From Pseudopedobacter sp044361595 (GTDB lineage Bacteria; Bacteroidota; Bacteroidia; Sphingobacteriales; Sphingobacteriaceae), in NCBI GenBank assembly GCA_044361595.1, contig JBIKIN010000014.1, positions 49,449 through 113,448 of the forward strand: DNA of 64,000 nucleotides, in the 5' to 3' direction. A program made the translations under genes and the position numbers. Shown piece after piece: positions 41,723-50,186 of the stretch. Each line of letters begins with the position of its first letter. The stretch's first letter is position 1. The notes under the pieces were generated by a model. That model did no database searches. It was not told the DNA's origin and saw only the letters and a list, made by a program, of their open reading frames with translations.

Positions 41723-42950
41723 CTAATTCTCCTGCTATTATGTTTAAACTAGACATGTTGATAATGGCATCAGATAATAACATTCCTCTACTCATAGGCG
41801 CATACATCTGATAATTGATAAAACTAGGACGACGGAAATGTAAGCGATAAGGCGTTCTACCTCCATCATTTACTAGATAAAATCCTAATTCTCCGTTTCC
41901 ACCTTCAACAGCGTGGTAAACTTCTGTTTTTGGCGTTTCTACTTCACCCATCACAATTTTAAAGTGATAGATTAGAGCTTCCATGTTATTATAAACTTGT
42001 TCTTTTGGAGGCAAATAAAACTCAGGAACATCTGCGTGGAAAATTCCTTTTGGCTCCTTCTTTATTTTAACCATAGCTTGCTCAATAATTCTTAAGCTTT
42101 GCCACATTTCTTCGTTACGTAAAATAAAACGGTCGTATACATCACCAGTTGTTCCTACCGGAATTTCAAAATCAAAATCTTGATAAGAAGAATAAGGTTC
42201 GTTAACACGCACATCATAATCTACACCTGTAGCTCTTAAAATTGGTCCGCTCCAGCTATAATTTAAAGCAGTTTCAGGATCAACGGCTCCTACGCCAGAA
42301 GTACGCTCAATAAATATTCTGTTTCTGTTAAATAGCTGTTCAAACTCTTTTAAGATAGGTGGAAATTTTTCTAAAAACTTCTCAATTTTAGCAAAAGCAA
42401 TATCATTAAAATCTCGTTCGAAACCACCTATTCTACCAATATTGGTGGTTAGTCTGGCTCCACAAATTTCTTCGAAAATTTCGTAAACATGTTCACGTTC
42501 CTCCATCAGATATAAGAACCCCGAGAATGCGCCTGTATCAACACCTAAAATTCCGTTACAAATTAAATGATCGGTAATACGGCTTAATTCCATTACAATC
42601 ACACGCATGTAATCTACTCTTTTTGGAGTTTCTATGCCAAGTAATTTCTCTACCGTCATGTGCCATCCCATATTATTTATTGGAGACGAGCAGTAATTTA
42701 ATCTATCTGTTAAAGTTGTGATTTGATAAAAAGGTCGGTGTTCGGCAATTTTTTCAAATGCCCTGTGAATATAGCCAATAGTAGAAACACCGCTGATAAT
42801 ACGTTCGCCATCCATTTGTAACACATTTTGGAATACACCATGTGTTGCAGGATGGGTGGGTCCTAAATTTAATGTACTAACATCACTTTGAGGATCGTTA
42901 TCCACATAAACGGGTTGATTGGGAGTGATTTCTGTTATAAAATTGCTCAT
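41715..42950 (-). CDS. nuoD: NADH-quinone oxidoreductase subunit D
   Basis: 411 aa, 49-kDa-type subunit lining the quinone cavity. It shows LNLGPTHPATHGVF (about 27-40), IGYIHRAFEK (about 59-68) and the C-terminal DxxxGEhD-type segment ISSLNIIAGELDA-like tail (…SSLNIIAGELDA). NuoC and NuoD are separate here, not fused as in E. coli. It starts 9 bp after nuoC ends. Confidence 0.95.
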   Translation of the reverse strand: MSNFITEITPNQPVYVDNDPQSDVSTLNLGPTHPATHGVFQNVLQMDGERIISGVSTIGYIHRAFEKIAEHRPFYQITTLTDRLNYCSSPINNMGWHMTVEKLLGIETPKRVDYMRVIVMELSRITDHLICNGILGVDTGAFSGFLYLMEEREHVYEIFEEICGARLTTNIGRIGGFERDFNDIAFAKIEKFLEKFPPILKEFEQLFNRNRIFIERTSGVGAVDPETALNYSWSGPILRATGVDYDVRVNEPYSSYQDFDFEIPVGTTGDVYDRFILRNEEMWQSLRIIEQAMVKIKKEPKGIFHADVPEFYLPPKEQVYNNMEALIYHFKIVMGEVETPKTEVYHAVEGGNGELGFYLVNDGGRTPYRLHFRRPSFINYQMYAPMSRGMLLSDAIINMSSLNIIAGELDA

Positions 42951-42959
42951 TTATCTTAC

Positions 42960-43463
42960 TTAACGTCCAAAGAAAAAATCTTTTTTATCTACTCGGTTAG
43001 GGTCTTCTAAAGCGTATTCTTTACGCATTGGAAAAACCGTCATATCATCAACATTTAAAACACGTACCAAATTAGGATGACCTATAAATTGTATGCCGTA
43101 AAAATCAAATGTTTCGCGTTCCATCCAATTTGCACCTTCCCAAAGCGTAGTTGCGCTAGGAATTGTTGGGTTAGAAACTGGAATAAAAACTTTTATTCGA
43201 GCTCTTACATTGTTGGTTAAGCTGTGTATGTGATAAACCACCGCTAAAGCCTCTTTTTTTTCTGGATAATGAACAGCAGTTATATCTGTTAAATAGTTAA
43301 ATTTAAGTTCATTATCGTTTTTTAAAAAAGCTAAAACATCAGCAATTATATTTACCGAAGTTTCGAAAGTTAATAAACCAAAAGGCTCAGATTGATTAAC
43401 AATATTGTCACCAAACTGAGTGGTTAATTTTTCAATAATATTTTGATTAGCTATTTTTCCCAT
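42960..43463 (-). CDS. nuoC: NADH-quinone oxidoreductase subunit C
   Basis: 167 aa, 30-kDa-type subunit. The signature WMERETFDFYGIQFIGHPNL (about 112-131) is present, with TDITAVHYPEK (about 59) before it. It starts on the final base of nuoB's stop codon, an overlap of 1 bp. Confidence 0.95.
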   Translation of the reverse strand: MGKIANQNIIEKLTTQFGDNIVNQSEPFGLLTFETSVNIIADVLAFLKNDNELKFNYLTDITAVHYPEKKEALAVVYHIHSLTNNVRARIKVFIPVSNPTIPSATTLWEGANWMERETFDFYGIQFIGHPNLVRVLNVDDMTVFPMRKEYALEDPNRVDKKDFFFGR

Positions 43464-44005
43464 TACTGGATACCGTATTGTGCTAATAATGCTGTATATT
43501 CTGGAGATTCTCTCCTTCTTAAGGATTCGTTACGAACCAAGTCTTGTATTTTATTAAAACCATTGATAATGGCTTCTGGCCTTGGCGGGCAGCCTGGTAC
43601 ATAAACATCAACTGGGATAATTTCATCTATTCCTTGTAAAACTGAATAAGTATCAAAAATACCGCCACTGCTTGCGCAAGCACCTACAGCAATTACCCAT
43701 CTTGGCTCGGCCATTTGAGTATAAACTTGCTTTAATACAGGGGCCATTTTCTTAGCAATGGTTCCCATAACCATTAATAAATCTGCTTGACGAGGTGAAA
43801 AAGAAGGACGTTCGGCACCAAAACGAGAAAAATCGTAATGCGAACCCATGGTAGCCATAAACTCAATACCGCAACATGAAGTAGCGAAAGGCAAAGGCCA
43901 TAGAGAATTGGCTCTTGCCATACCAATTACCTTATCAAGAGAAGTTGCGAAAAATCCTGCTCCTTCTACACCAGCTGGTGCGTCCACTATGTTAATATCG
44001 CTCAT
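43463..44005 (-). CDS. nuoB: NADH-quinone oxidoreductase subunit B
   Basis: 180 aa, carries cluster N2, the last iron-sulfur centre before quinone. Ligands: adjacent Cys pair in ATSCCGIEFM (about 42-51), Cys in VGACASSGG (about 108), and Cys in VPGCPPRPEA (about 136). The tandem Cys-Cys is intact. A 122-bp gap separates it from nuoA. Confidence 0.96.
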   Translation of the reverse strand: MSDINIVDAPAGVEGAGFFATSLDKVIGMARANSLWPLPFATSCCGIEFMATMGSHYDFSRFGAERPSFSPRQADLLMVMGTIAKKMAPVLKQVYTQMAEPRWVIAVGACASSGGIFDTYSVLQGIDEIIPVDVYVPGCPPRPEAIINGFNKIQDLVRNESLRRRESPEYTALLAQYGIQ

Positions 44006-44127
44006 AAATGTGTTTCCTTTAAACTATTAACCCAAAAGGTTTTTTGATGTTTTAAATGAGCACCAAATTTATTAAGTTGTTCACCTTAATTAGGGTTAAT
44101 GTTTTTATTTAGAATTATTCTAATATA

Positions 44128-44502
44128 TTAATCCCAATCTAGGGCTTTCTTTTTTACTACATAAATAAAACCTAGCAATAATGTTCCCATAAAAATAAAC
44201 ATTTCTATAAGACCATTTAAACCAAACTCACGAAAGTTTACAGCCCATGGATACATAAAAATCACCTCCACATCAAACAGAACAAATAAAATAGCTACTA
44301 CAAAATATTTGATTGAAAAAGGCTGACGAGCATTACCAATAACTTCGATACCTGATTCGAATGCTGTTAACTTAACATCGGTAGTTTTGCGTTTTGGCCC
44401 AATTAAGTGGGTTATAACCATTGTTAAGGTAACAAAGCCTAGCGCAACTATGAGTTGCAGAATGATTGGCAAATAATCTATGGGTGTGGTAACTGTTTCC
44501 AT
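44128..44502 (-). CDS. nuoA: NADH-quinone oxidoreductase subunit A
   Basis: 124 aa with three membrane segments and the loop YECGxEP-like FESGIEVIGNARQPFSIKYF (about 48-67). Here Ser replaces the usual Cys, as is common in this phylum. FVLFDVEVIFMYPWA (about 75-89) is conserved. It is the first gene of nuoA-N, with a candidate promoter at 44521-44528. Confidence 0.94.
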   Translation of the reverse strand: METVTTPIDYLPIILQLIVALGFVTLTMVITHLIGPKRKTTDVKLTAFESGIEVIGNARQPFSIKYFVVAILFVLFDVEVIFMYPWAVNFREFGLNGLIEMFIFMGTLLLGFIYVVKKKALDWD

Positions 44503-44520
44503 ATTTTTTTATTTAATGGG

Positions 44521-44528
44521 CAAATATA
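44521..44528 (-). promoter_or_regulatory. Putative promoter -7 element before nuoA
   Basis: The minus strand reads TATATTTG, which fits TAnnTTTG, 19 bp upstream of the nuoA start. The -33 TTTG box is not clear. It would drive the whole nuo operon. Prediction only. Confidence 0.4.
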
Positions 44529-44604
44529 GTGTAAAGGGTACAATAAGTAAAATTAGATTTACCTCTATTATTAAATAATTGATGATTAAACTACTAATTT
44601 ATAA

Positions 44605-45861
44605 TTACTTTAAACTAGCTAAAACTTCTTTTAACTGAGGGATTTTACTTTCAATTTCTTCGGCAGAACAAGCACCAACCGATGCTCGGTACCAGCACAT
44701 ATCCTCTGTACCAAAAGCCGAGAATGGAACTAAAGCCAAATTTGCTTTTTTAATTAAATAAAAATTCAGTTTTGCTGGGGTGTCCAAAACCTCACGTTCT
44801 GGGGTAGTTTTGCCCACATAATCAATTTTTATTGTTAAATATATTGCTCCCATTGGCTCAATTGCATCTACCTGGAAACCTTCACTTTTAAGTGTCATGA
44901 TGCCTAAGTATAATGAGTTTAAACTTTTCTGAATTTTTAAGCTAAAATCTTTTAAAAAGCCATCAACAGCATCTGTATCTTTTAGAAATTTCCCAGTAGC
45001 AACTTGCTCAGCCTTTGGAGACCAAGCACCCATGTGACCTACAATTCCTTTCATTTTAGAGATGATTTGCGCAGGGGCAAAACTCCATCCTACTCTTACA
45101 CCCGTTGCAGCAAAACATTTCGAAGCTCCATCGATAAAAACAACGTAATCTCTTATTGCTGGCACTAACGTTACAGGGTCTACGTGTTGGTGTGTTCCAA
45201 AAGTAAGTTGAGAGTATATTTGATCATAAAGTACATACAAAGGTTTTTCGTCTGCTTTACGAGATTGATTTTCTGCCAAAACCAATTCGCATATCTCTTT
45301 TAGGCCTTCAGCTGTAAATAAAGTTCCAGTTGGGTTTAAAGGAGAGCATAACGCTAACAAAGTTGCACCTTTTAAATGTGGAGCCAAATCGGCTGCGGTT
45401 GGCATGAAATTATTTTCTGGCAAAGTAGCAACAGCAACTCCGTTTGCACTTAATAAGTGAACGTAGTGGTTATTATTCCAAGATGGTGCAGGGTAAACTA
45501 CTTTATCGCCTGGATCTACTAAAGCTAAATATGTAGCGTAAATTAGAGGACGAGAACCACCAGAAATTAAAATTTCTGATTTAGCGTCGTAATCAAGATT
45601 TTGTTTTTCCTTTATAAACTCAGAAACACTTTCACGTAAAATTGCAACACCATCAGCAGTTGGATAGTTAGTTTGGCGATTTGCATAGGCCTCCACAATA
45701 CAATCTTCTAACTTTTGAGGAATAGGAAAAAGCTGAGGGTCAAAATCGCCTATGGTTAAATTAGCAATTTCTACTCCTTTGGCCTTCATTTCGTTTACCT
45801 CGCCAGCTATTTTTATAATTTCTGAACTTTGTAGGGTTTGCGCTAATGCAGATACTATCAT
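44605..45861 (-). CDS. Pyridoxal phosphate-dependent aminotransferase (class I/II)
   Basis: 418 aa. It shows the fold-type I elements ISGGSRPLIYATYLALVDPGDKVVYPAPSW in parts (SGGSRP about 87; GDKVVYPAPSWNN about 113), CSPLNPTGTLF (about 157), the PLP Lys in FIDGASKCFAATGVRVGW (near 240-257) and the C-terminal Arg in MCWYRASVGA. The substrate could be aspartate or another amino acid. It lies between argH and nuoA on the same strand and has its own candidate promoter at 45889-45896. Confidence 0.88.
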   Translation of the reverse strand: MIVSALAQTLQSSEIIKIAGEVNEMKAKGVEIANLTIGDFDPQLFPIPQKLEDCIVEAYANRQTNYPTADGVAILRESVSEFIKEKQNLDYDAKSEILISGGSRPLIYATYLALVDPGDKVVYPAPSWNNNHYVHLLSANGVAVATLPENNFMPTAADLAPHLKGATLLALCSPLNPTGTLFTAEGLKEICELVLAENQSRKADEKPLYVLYDQIYSQLTFGTHQHVDPVTLVPAIRDYVVFIDGASKCFAATGVRVGWSFAPAQIISKMKGIVGHMGAWSPKAEQVATGKFLKDTDAVDGFLKDFSLKIQKSLNSLYLGIMTLKSEGFQVDAIEPMGAIYLTIKIDYVGKTTPEREVLDTPAKLNFYLIKKANLALVPFSAFGTEDMCWYRASVGACSAEEIESKIPQLKEVLASLK

Positions 45862-45888
45862 GATTTATTAATTTTTTATTTTGAGGTG

Positions 45889-45896
45889 CAAAGGTA
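45889..45896 (-). promoter_or_regulatory. Putative promoter -7 element before the aminotransferase
   Basis: TACCTTTG on the minus strand, 28 bp upstream of the aminotransferase start, fits the TAnnTTTG consensus. No convincing -33 box. It suggests that the gene is not simply the end of the arg operon. Confidence 0.45.
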
Positions 45897-45983
45897 ATGA
45901 AATTGAAACTGAGACCATAAGCTAATAGAAATATTACATTTTGTATAGATTATGTTTAAACTTACAGCTACACGTTTGAAAAG

Positions 45984-47315
45984 TTAAATAAGCAATTCTT
46001 GAATAGCCTTCTCAACCTTCTGAAACCTAAATTCACTCACAACCTTTCTCATCATTTCCTTTACCTCGGCTAAATTCAAATTTCCGATGCTGCCTTCATG
46101 GGTATGGTTAATTTCATATTTCCCTTTAAAATCTCCAGCTTCAATAGCTAATCCTACTTTTTTGTAAGCTTCTCTAAATGGAGTGCCTGCTAAAACCAAT
46201 TTGTTCACTTCCTCTACTGAGAAAAGATATTGGTATTTTGGGTCGTCTAGAATGTTGTCCTTGATTTTGATGTTTTGCAACATGAGTTTACTCATATCTA
46301 AACAAGCCATTAAACTTTGGAAAGCTGGAAAAAGCGTTTCTTTTTGCAATTGCATATCTCTGTGATAACCACTAGGTAAATTGGTGGTCAGCATCATGAT
46401 TTGATTGGGTAAAGCTTGAATCTGGTTTGTACGTCCACGAATGAGTTCCCAAACATCTGGATTTTTTTTGTGTGGCATAATGCTACTTCCTGTAGTTAAT
46501 TCATCAGGAAAAGAGATGAAACCAAAATTTTGATTCATAAATAAACAGGCATCCATAGCCATTTTATTGAGCGTAGCTGCGATAGAAGACATTGCCTGAG
46601 CTAAAGTTCTTTCGGTTTTTCCACGACCCATTTGCGCATAAACTACATTATAATTTAAGCTGTCAAAACCTAATAAATTAGTGGTCATGGTACGGTTTAG
46701 AGGAAAAGATGATCCATAACCAGCAGCCGACCCTAAAGGGTTTTTATTACAGATTTTATAACTGGCCAACATTAATTCTAAATCATCAATCAGGCTTTCG
46801 GCGTAAGCACCAAACCACAAACCAAAAGAAGAAGGCATCGCAATTTGTAGATGTGTGTAACCGGGCATTAATTTATTTTTGTGGGTTTCGGCAAGTTGAA
46901 TTAGCAAGTCAAAAAGCTCTTGAACAGAATTTACCATTTCTTGAATTTGACTTCTAAAAAATAGTTTCAAATCGACTAAAACTTGGTCGTTACGAGAGCG
47001 GCCGCTATGTATTTTTTTGCCGGCATCACCAATTCTTTGAGTTAGCAGCATTTCTACTTGCGAGTGTACATCTTCTACACCTTCATCAATAGTAAATTTT
47101 CCATCAATTACTTCCTTGTAGATGTTTTTCAATTCTTGTTGAACCAGAGCTAAATCCTCATTAGGCAACAATCCAATACTATTTAACATTTTGGTATGCG
47201 CTAAAGAGCCTAAAACATCAAAAGCAGCCAAGTGCAAATCCATTTCACGGTCTTGCCCTACTGTAAATTGTTCTACTAAATTATTGGTAGATGTTTCTTT
47301 TTGCCAGAGTTTCAT
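45984..47315 (-). CDS. argH: Argininosuccinate lyase
   Basis: 443 aa, last step of arginine synthesis (argininosuccinate to arginine and fumarate). It contains the signature GSSIMPHKKNPDVWELIRGR (about 278-297, catalytic Ser in the flexible loop) and HSGRSRNDQVLVDLKLFFR (about 100). The start is ATG 47315; the TTG three codons upstream lies in a heptamer array (47318-47345) and is unlikely to be used. It follows argE in the arg operon. Confidence 0.93.
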   Translation of the reverse strand: MKLWQKETSTNNLVEQFTVGQDREMDLHLAAFDVLGSLAHTKMLNSIGLLPNEDLALVQQELKNIYKEVIDGKFTIDEGVEDVHSQVEMLLTQRIGDAGKKIHSGRSRNDQVLVDLKLFFRSQIQEMVNSVQELFDLLIQLAETHKNKLMPGYTHLQIAMPSSFGLWFGAYAESLIDDLELMLASYKICNKNPLGSAAGYGSSFPLNRTMTTNLLGFDSLNYNVVYAQMGRGKTERTLAQAMSSIAATLNKMAMDACLFMNQNFGFISFPDELTTGSSIMPHKKNPDVWELIRGRTNQIQALPNQIMMLTTNLPSGYHRDMQLQKETLFPAFQSLMACLDMSKLMLQNIKIKDNILDDPKYQYLFSVEEVNKLVLAGTPFREAYKKVGLAIEAGDFKGKYEINHTHEGSIGNLNLAEVKEMMRKVVSEFRFQKVEKAIQELLI

Positions 47316-47317
47316 TT

Positions 47318-47381
47318 GTATCAAGTATTGAGTATTGAGTATTGATTTTTACGCTGTACGCACATCTCAAGACACAATACT
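47318..47381. repeat. Heptamer arrays between argH and argE
   Basis: Four words at 47318-47345 (GTATCAA, then GTATTGA three times) are followed, after a spacer, by an oppositely oriented arm at about 47363-47381 (complement words GTATTGT, GTCTTGA, GATGTG). The second arm encodes the last residues of ArgE (SIVS) and its TGA stop (47367-47369). Confidence 0.75.
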
Positions 47382-48434
47382 GTTTAACATTTTAATATAT
47401 CCTTCTATTCCTTCTTCTATTTCTTTTAAATAAATAAACTCATCAGCCGTATGAGATCTAGCCGAATCGCCTGGGCCACATTTAAGCGATGGAATATCTA
47501 AAAGCGATTGATCTGACGTTGTTGGCGAACCATAAGTTTTCTTCCCTAAAGCTATTCCCGCTTGTACAATGGGATGTTCTATTGGAATTGAAGAAGGTTT
47601 TAACCTAATTGACCGTGGAACTACTTGGCAATCTACAAACTGACGGATGATTTTAAGTACATCTTCATTACTATAGGCATCGGTTACCCTAACATCAACA
47701 GTAAAAGTACAATTGTCAGGGACAACATTGTGTAAAGTGCCGGCGTTGATAATCGTTACTGTCATTTTGATAGGTCCTAGCGTATCAGAAACTTTAGTGA
47801 ATTGATAATTTTGAAACCACTCAATATCTTTAAGCGCTTTATAAATTGCGTTTTCGCCTTCGTTTCTAGCAGCATGACCAGATTTGCCTTTTGCATGGCA
47901 ATCTAACACCAATAAACCTTTCTCGGCAATGGCTAAATCCATTAAAGTAGGCTCGCCAACTATTGCAAAATCTAGCTTTCCCAATTCAGGGATGATAGAT
48001 TCTAAACCTCCTTTACCCGAGTTTTCTTCCTCGGCTGTGGCAGCAATAGCGATGTTATATTTTAAATTTTCTTGATTATAAAACTGTAAAAAAGTTGCAA
48101 TTAGCGATACCAAACAACCGCCAGCGTCATTACTTCCTAATCCAAATAATTTACCATCTGCTACATCTGGAGAGAATGGATCTCGGGTATAGCTTTTATT
48201 TGGTTTAACTGTATCGTGATGAGAGTTCAATAAAATTGTAGGTTTATTTTTATCGAAATGTTTATTGAAAGCCCAAATGTTAAAGCCTTTGGTATGAAAT
48301 GCGATGTTATTTTGGGTGAAAAAATCAGAAAGAATAGCAAATGTTCCAGCCTCCTCTCTACTAAAGGACGGCGTAGAAATCAGCTTTTTTAATAGCTCTA
48401 CAGCATTTTCATATAAGGTATTTTTGTCTTGCAT
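47367..48434 (-). CDS. argE: M20 deacylase, N-acyl-ornithine deacylase (ArgE type)
   Basis: 355 aa, di-zinc M20 peptidase that would release ornithine or citrulline from the N-acyl (probably N-succinyl) form. Zinc-site motifs: LLNSHHDTVKP (about 68-78), GLGSNDAGGCL (about 93-103) and the general-base ATAAEEENSGKGG (about 130-142). The last four residues and stop are written by a heptamer array, so the original C-terminus may have been slightly different. In Bacteroidota this enzyme acts after the carbamoylation step, on N-acylcitrulline. Confidence 0.87.
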   Translation of the reverse strand: MQDKNTLYENAVELLKKLISTPSFSREEAGTFAILSDFFTQNNIAFHTKGFNIWAFNKHFDKNKPTILLNSHHDTVKPNKSYTRDPFSPDVADGKLFGLGSNDAGGCLVSLIATFLQFYNQENLKYNIAIAATAEEENSGKGGLESIIPELGKLDFAIVGEPTLMDLAIAEKGLLVLDCHAKGKSGHAARNEGENAIYKALKDIEWFQNYQFTKVSDTLGPIKMTVTIINAGTLHNVVPDNCTFTVDVRVTDAYSNEDVLKIIRQFVDCQVVPRSIRLKPSSIPIEHPIVQAGIALGKKTYGSPTTSDQSLLDIPSLKCGPGDSARSHTADEFIYLKEIEEGIEGYIKMLNSIVS

Positions 48435-48438
48435 TTAT

Positions 48439-48477
48439 GTCTTATGTCTTGATACTGGTATCTAAGTACTCAAATCT
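48439..48477. repeat. Heptamer arrays between argE and proC
   Basis: The words GTCTTAT and GTCTTGA at 48439-48452 face the complement words GATTTGA, GTACTTA and GATACCA at about 48456-48477. The arms are in inverted orientation. The array fills the 45-bp gap between proC's stop (48480) and argE's start. Confidence 0.7.
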
Positions 48478-48479
48478 TC

Positions 48480-49298
48480 CTATTCTTTAGTATACAATTC
48501 CCCTGCAATTTTAGCAGAGGTTTTAATACCTTTTATCATAGCCGAACTAAATCCATTATGTTCCATTTCGTTCAATCCGGCGATGGTACAGCCTTTTGGC
48601 GAAGTTACTTTATCAATTTCATGCTCTGGGTGCGATGCCAGTTGCAACAACAAATCAGCAGCACCTTTAGCAGTTTGCGCAGCCATCATCAGCGCATCAT
48701 GAGCATGAAAGCCTACTTCCACACCACCTTGTGAAGCTGCTCTGATAGAACGTAAAAAGAAAGCGATTCCACAAGCACATAAAGCTGTAGCCGATGTCAT
48801 TAACTCCTCATTAATTTGAATCGTAATTCCAACGGTATCAAAAATATCTTTTACCAATTTCAAGCTTTCCGCCGATGAATTATCGGTAGCAAAACAAGTC
48901 ATAGATTGTTGAATAGCGATAGCTGTGTTAGGCATTACTCGTACCACTTGCAAATCATCATACAATTTTTCACGAATGTTTTTACAAGTAACTCCAGAAA
49001 CTATTGAGGTAAATAATTGCTTTTGTGGATTGATAGACGATTTAATCTCGTCCAAAACCTTGTTGACTTGTTGAGGTAAAACAGCCAAAACAATGATATC
49101 TGCATTTTTTGTTGCTGCTGCATTATCATTTGATATTTGGAAACCTTGTTCGGCGTATTCTGCTAATCCGGCTAAACTTCTTCTGGTTAAAGTGATTGAA
49201 TTAGCAGGATATAATCCACTTTTCACTAATCCTTTTGCAAGGGATAAGCCAATATTTCCGCTTCCTATAATGGTGATTTTTTGTGCTGTTTGTTTCAT
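48480..49298 (-). CDS. proC: Pyrroline-5-carboxylate reductase
   Basis: 272 aa, final step of proline synthesis; an NAD(P)H Rossmann enzyme with GSGNIGLSLAKGL (12-24). The family signature is at the C-terminus as ITSPKGCTIAGLNEMEHNGF-like wording (about 238-257), with CACGIAFFLRSI in place of the usual SGSGPAY block. Its place between argB and argE in the arginine operon is common in Bacteroidota and couples proline and arginine metabolism. It starts 1 bp after the end of argB. Confidence 0.88.
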   Translation of the reverse strand: MKQTAQKITIIGSGNIGLSLAKGLVKSGLYPANSITLTRRSLAGLAEYAEQGFQISNDNAAATKNADIIVLAVLPQQVNKVLDEIKSSINPQKQLFTSIVSGVTCKNIREKLYDDLQVVRVMPNTAIAIQQSMTCFATDNSSAESLKLVKDIFDTVGITIQINEELMTSATALCACGIAFFLRSIRAASQGGVEVGFHAHDALMMAAQTAKGAADLLLQLASHPEHEIDKVTSPKGCTIAGLNEMEHNGFSSAMIKGIKTSAKIAGELYTKE

Positions 49299-49299
49299 C

Positions 49300-50091
49300 T
49301 TATTTTATTAATCGTGTTCCAAATGATTTCCCTTCTTTAATTTCAGATAAATCATCGGCTTTGCCAATAAAAACTTCTTTTACGCCTTTGTTTATCGCTT
49401 CGAAAGCATTATGCAATTTAGGCAACATTCCATCAGCAACTATACCTTTGGCTTTTAAATCCTCATACTTGATAGGATTGATTTGTCTAATTACCGAGTT
49501 TTCATCGTTAACATCGATCAATACTCCTTTTTTCTCGAAACAGTAAATTAAAGATGTTTCGTAATGTTTGGCCATCGCTACTGCTATTGCTGAGGCAATG
49601 GTATCTGCATTGGTGTTTAATAATTGACTTTCTCCATCATGCGTTATTGCAGAAAAAACAGGAACAAAGCCATTGTCAATTAATTTTGATAAGTTTTCTG
49701 TTTGGATTGATTTTTCATCTAAATCGCCAACAAATCCGTAATCAATAGCTGCAACTGGACGCTTTTTAGCTTTAATTAGGTTGCCATCGGCACCGCATAA
49801 ACCTATAGCGTTACAGCCATGTGTTTGTAACTGTGCGACTAGGTTTTTACTAATTAAACCAGCATAAACCATAGTAACGATTCTCAGCGTTTCAATATCT
49901 GTAATTCTGCGACCGTTCACCATTTTAGCAGCTATACCCATTTCATCAGCCAATTTGGTAGCCATTTTGCCACCCCCGTGAACCAGTATTTTGTATCCTT
50001 CTAAATCGGCGAAAGCCTTTAAAAAATGCTGCAATTTTTCTGCATCATCTATTACATTTCCTCCGATTTTTATGATGGTGAGTTTTTTCAT
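49300..50091 (-). CDS. argB: N-acetyl/N-succinylglutamate kinase
   Basis: 263 aa, amino-acid-kinase fold. It phosphorylates the N-acylated glutamate in arginine synthesis. It shows the KIGGNVI glycine loop (7-13), the substrate loop VHGGGKMATKLADEMG (about 38-53) and LNTNADTIASAIAVAMA (about 156-172). The start is ATG 50091; a TTG two codons upstream is unlikely. In this operon the N-acyl group may be succinyl, as in Bacteroides. It follows argF' after a dispersed repeat at 50106-50186. Confidence 0.9.
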   Translation of the reverse strand: MKKLTIIKIGGNVIDDAEKLQHFLKAFADLEGYKILVHGGGKMATKLADEMGIAAKMVNGRRITDIETLRIVTMVYAGLISKNLVAQLQTHGCNAIGLCGADGNLIKAKKRPVAAIDYGFVGDLDEKSIQTENLSKLIDNGFVPVFSAITHDGESQLLNTNADTIASAIAVAMAKHYETSLIYCFEKKGVLIDVNDENSVIRQINPIKYEDLKAKGIVADGMLPKLHNAFEAINKGVKEVFIGKADDLSEIKEGKSFGTRLIK

Positions 50092-50105
50092 ATTCAAAAT
50101 TTATT

Positions 50106-50186
50106 TGTCATTCCGAATTTATTTCGGAATCTCACTTGCATAGTTTGATCAGCTTTATAAGATGCTGAAATAAATTCAGCATGACA
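50106..50186. repeat. Dispersed repeat, TGTCA/TGACA family (copy 3)
   Basis: It starts TGTCATTCCGAATTTATTTC and ends AATTCAGCATGACA; the ends are inverted. Internal palindromes: CCGAATTTATTTCGG and GCTGAAATAAATTCAGC. The gap lies between argB and argF'. The last bases overlap the stop region of argF'. This type of sequence recurs between genes in many Bacteroidota genomes as far as I recall. Confidence 0.65.
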
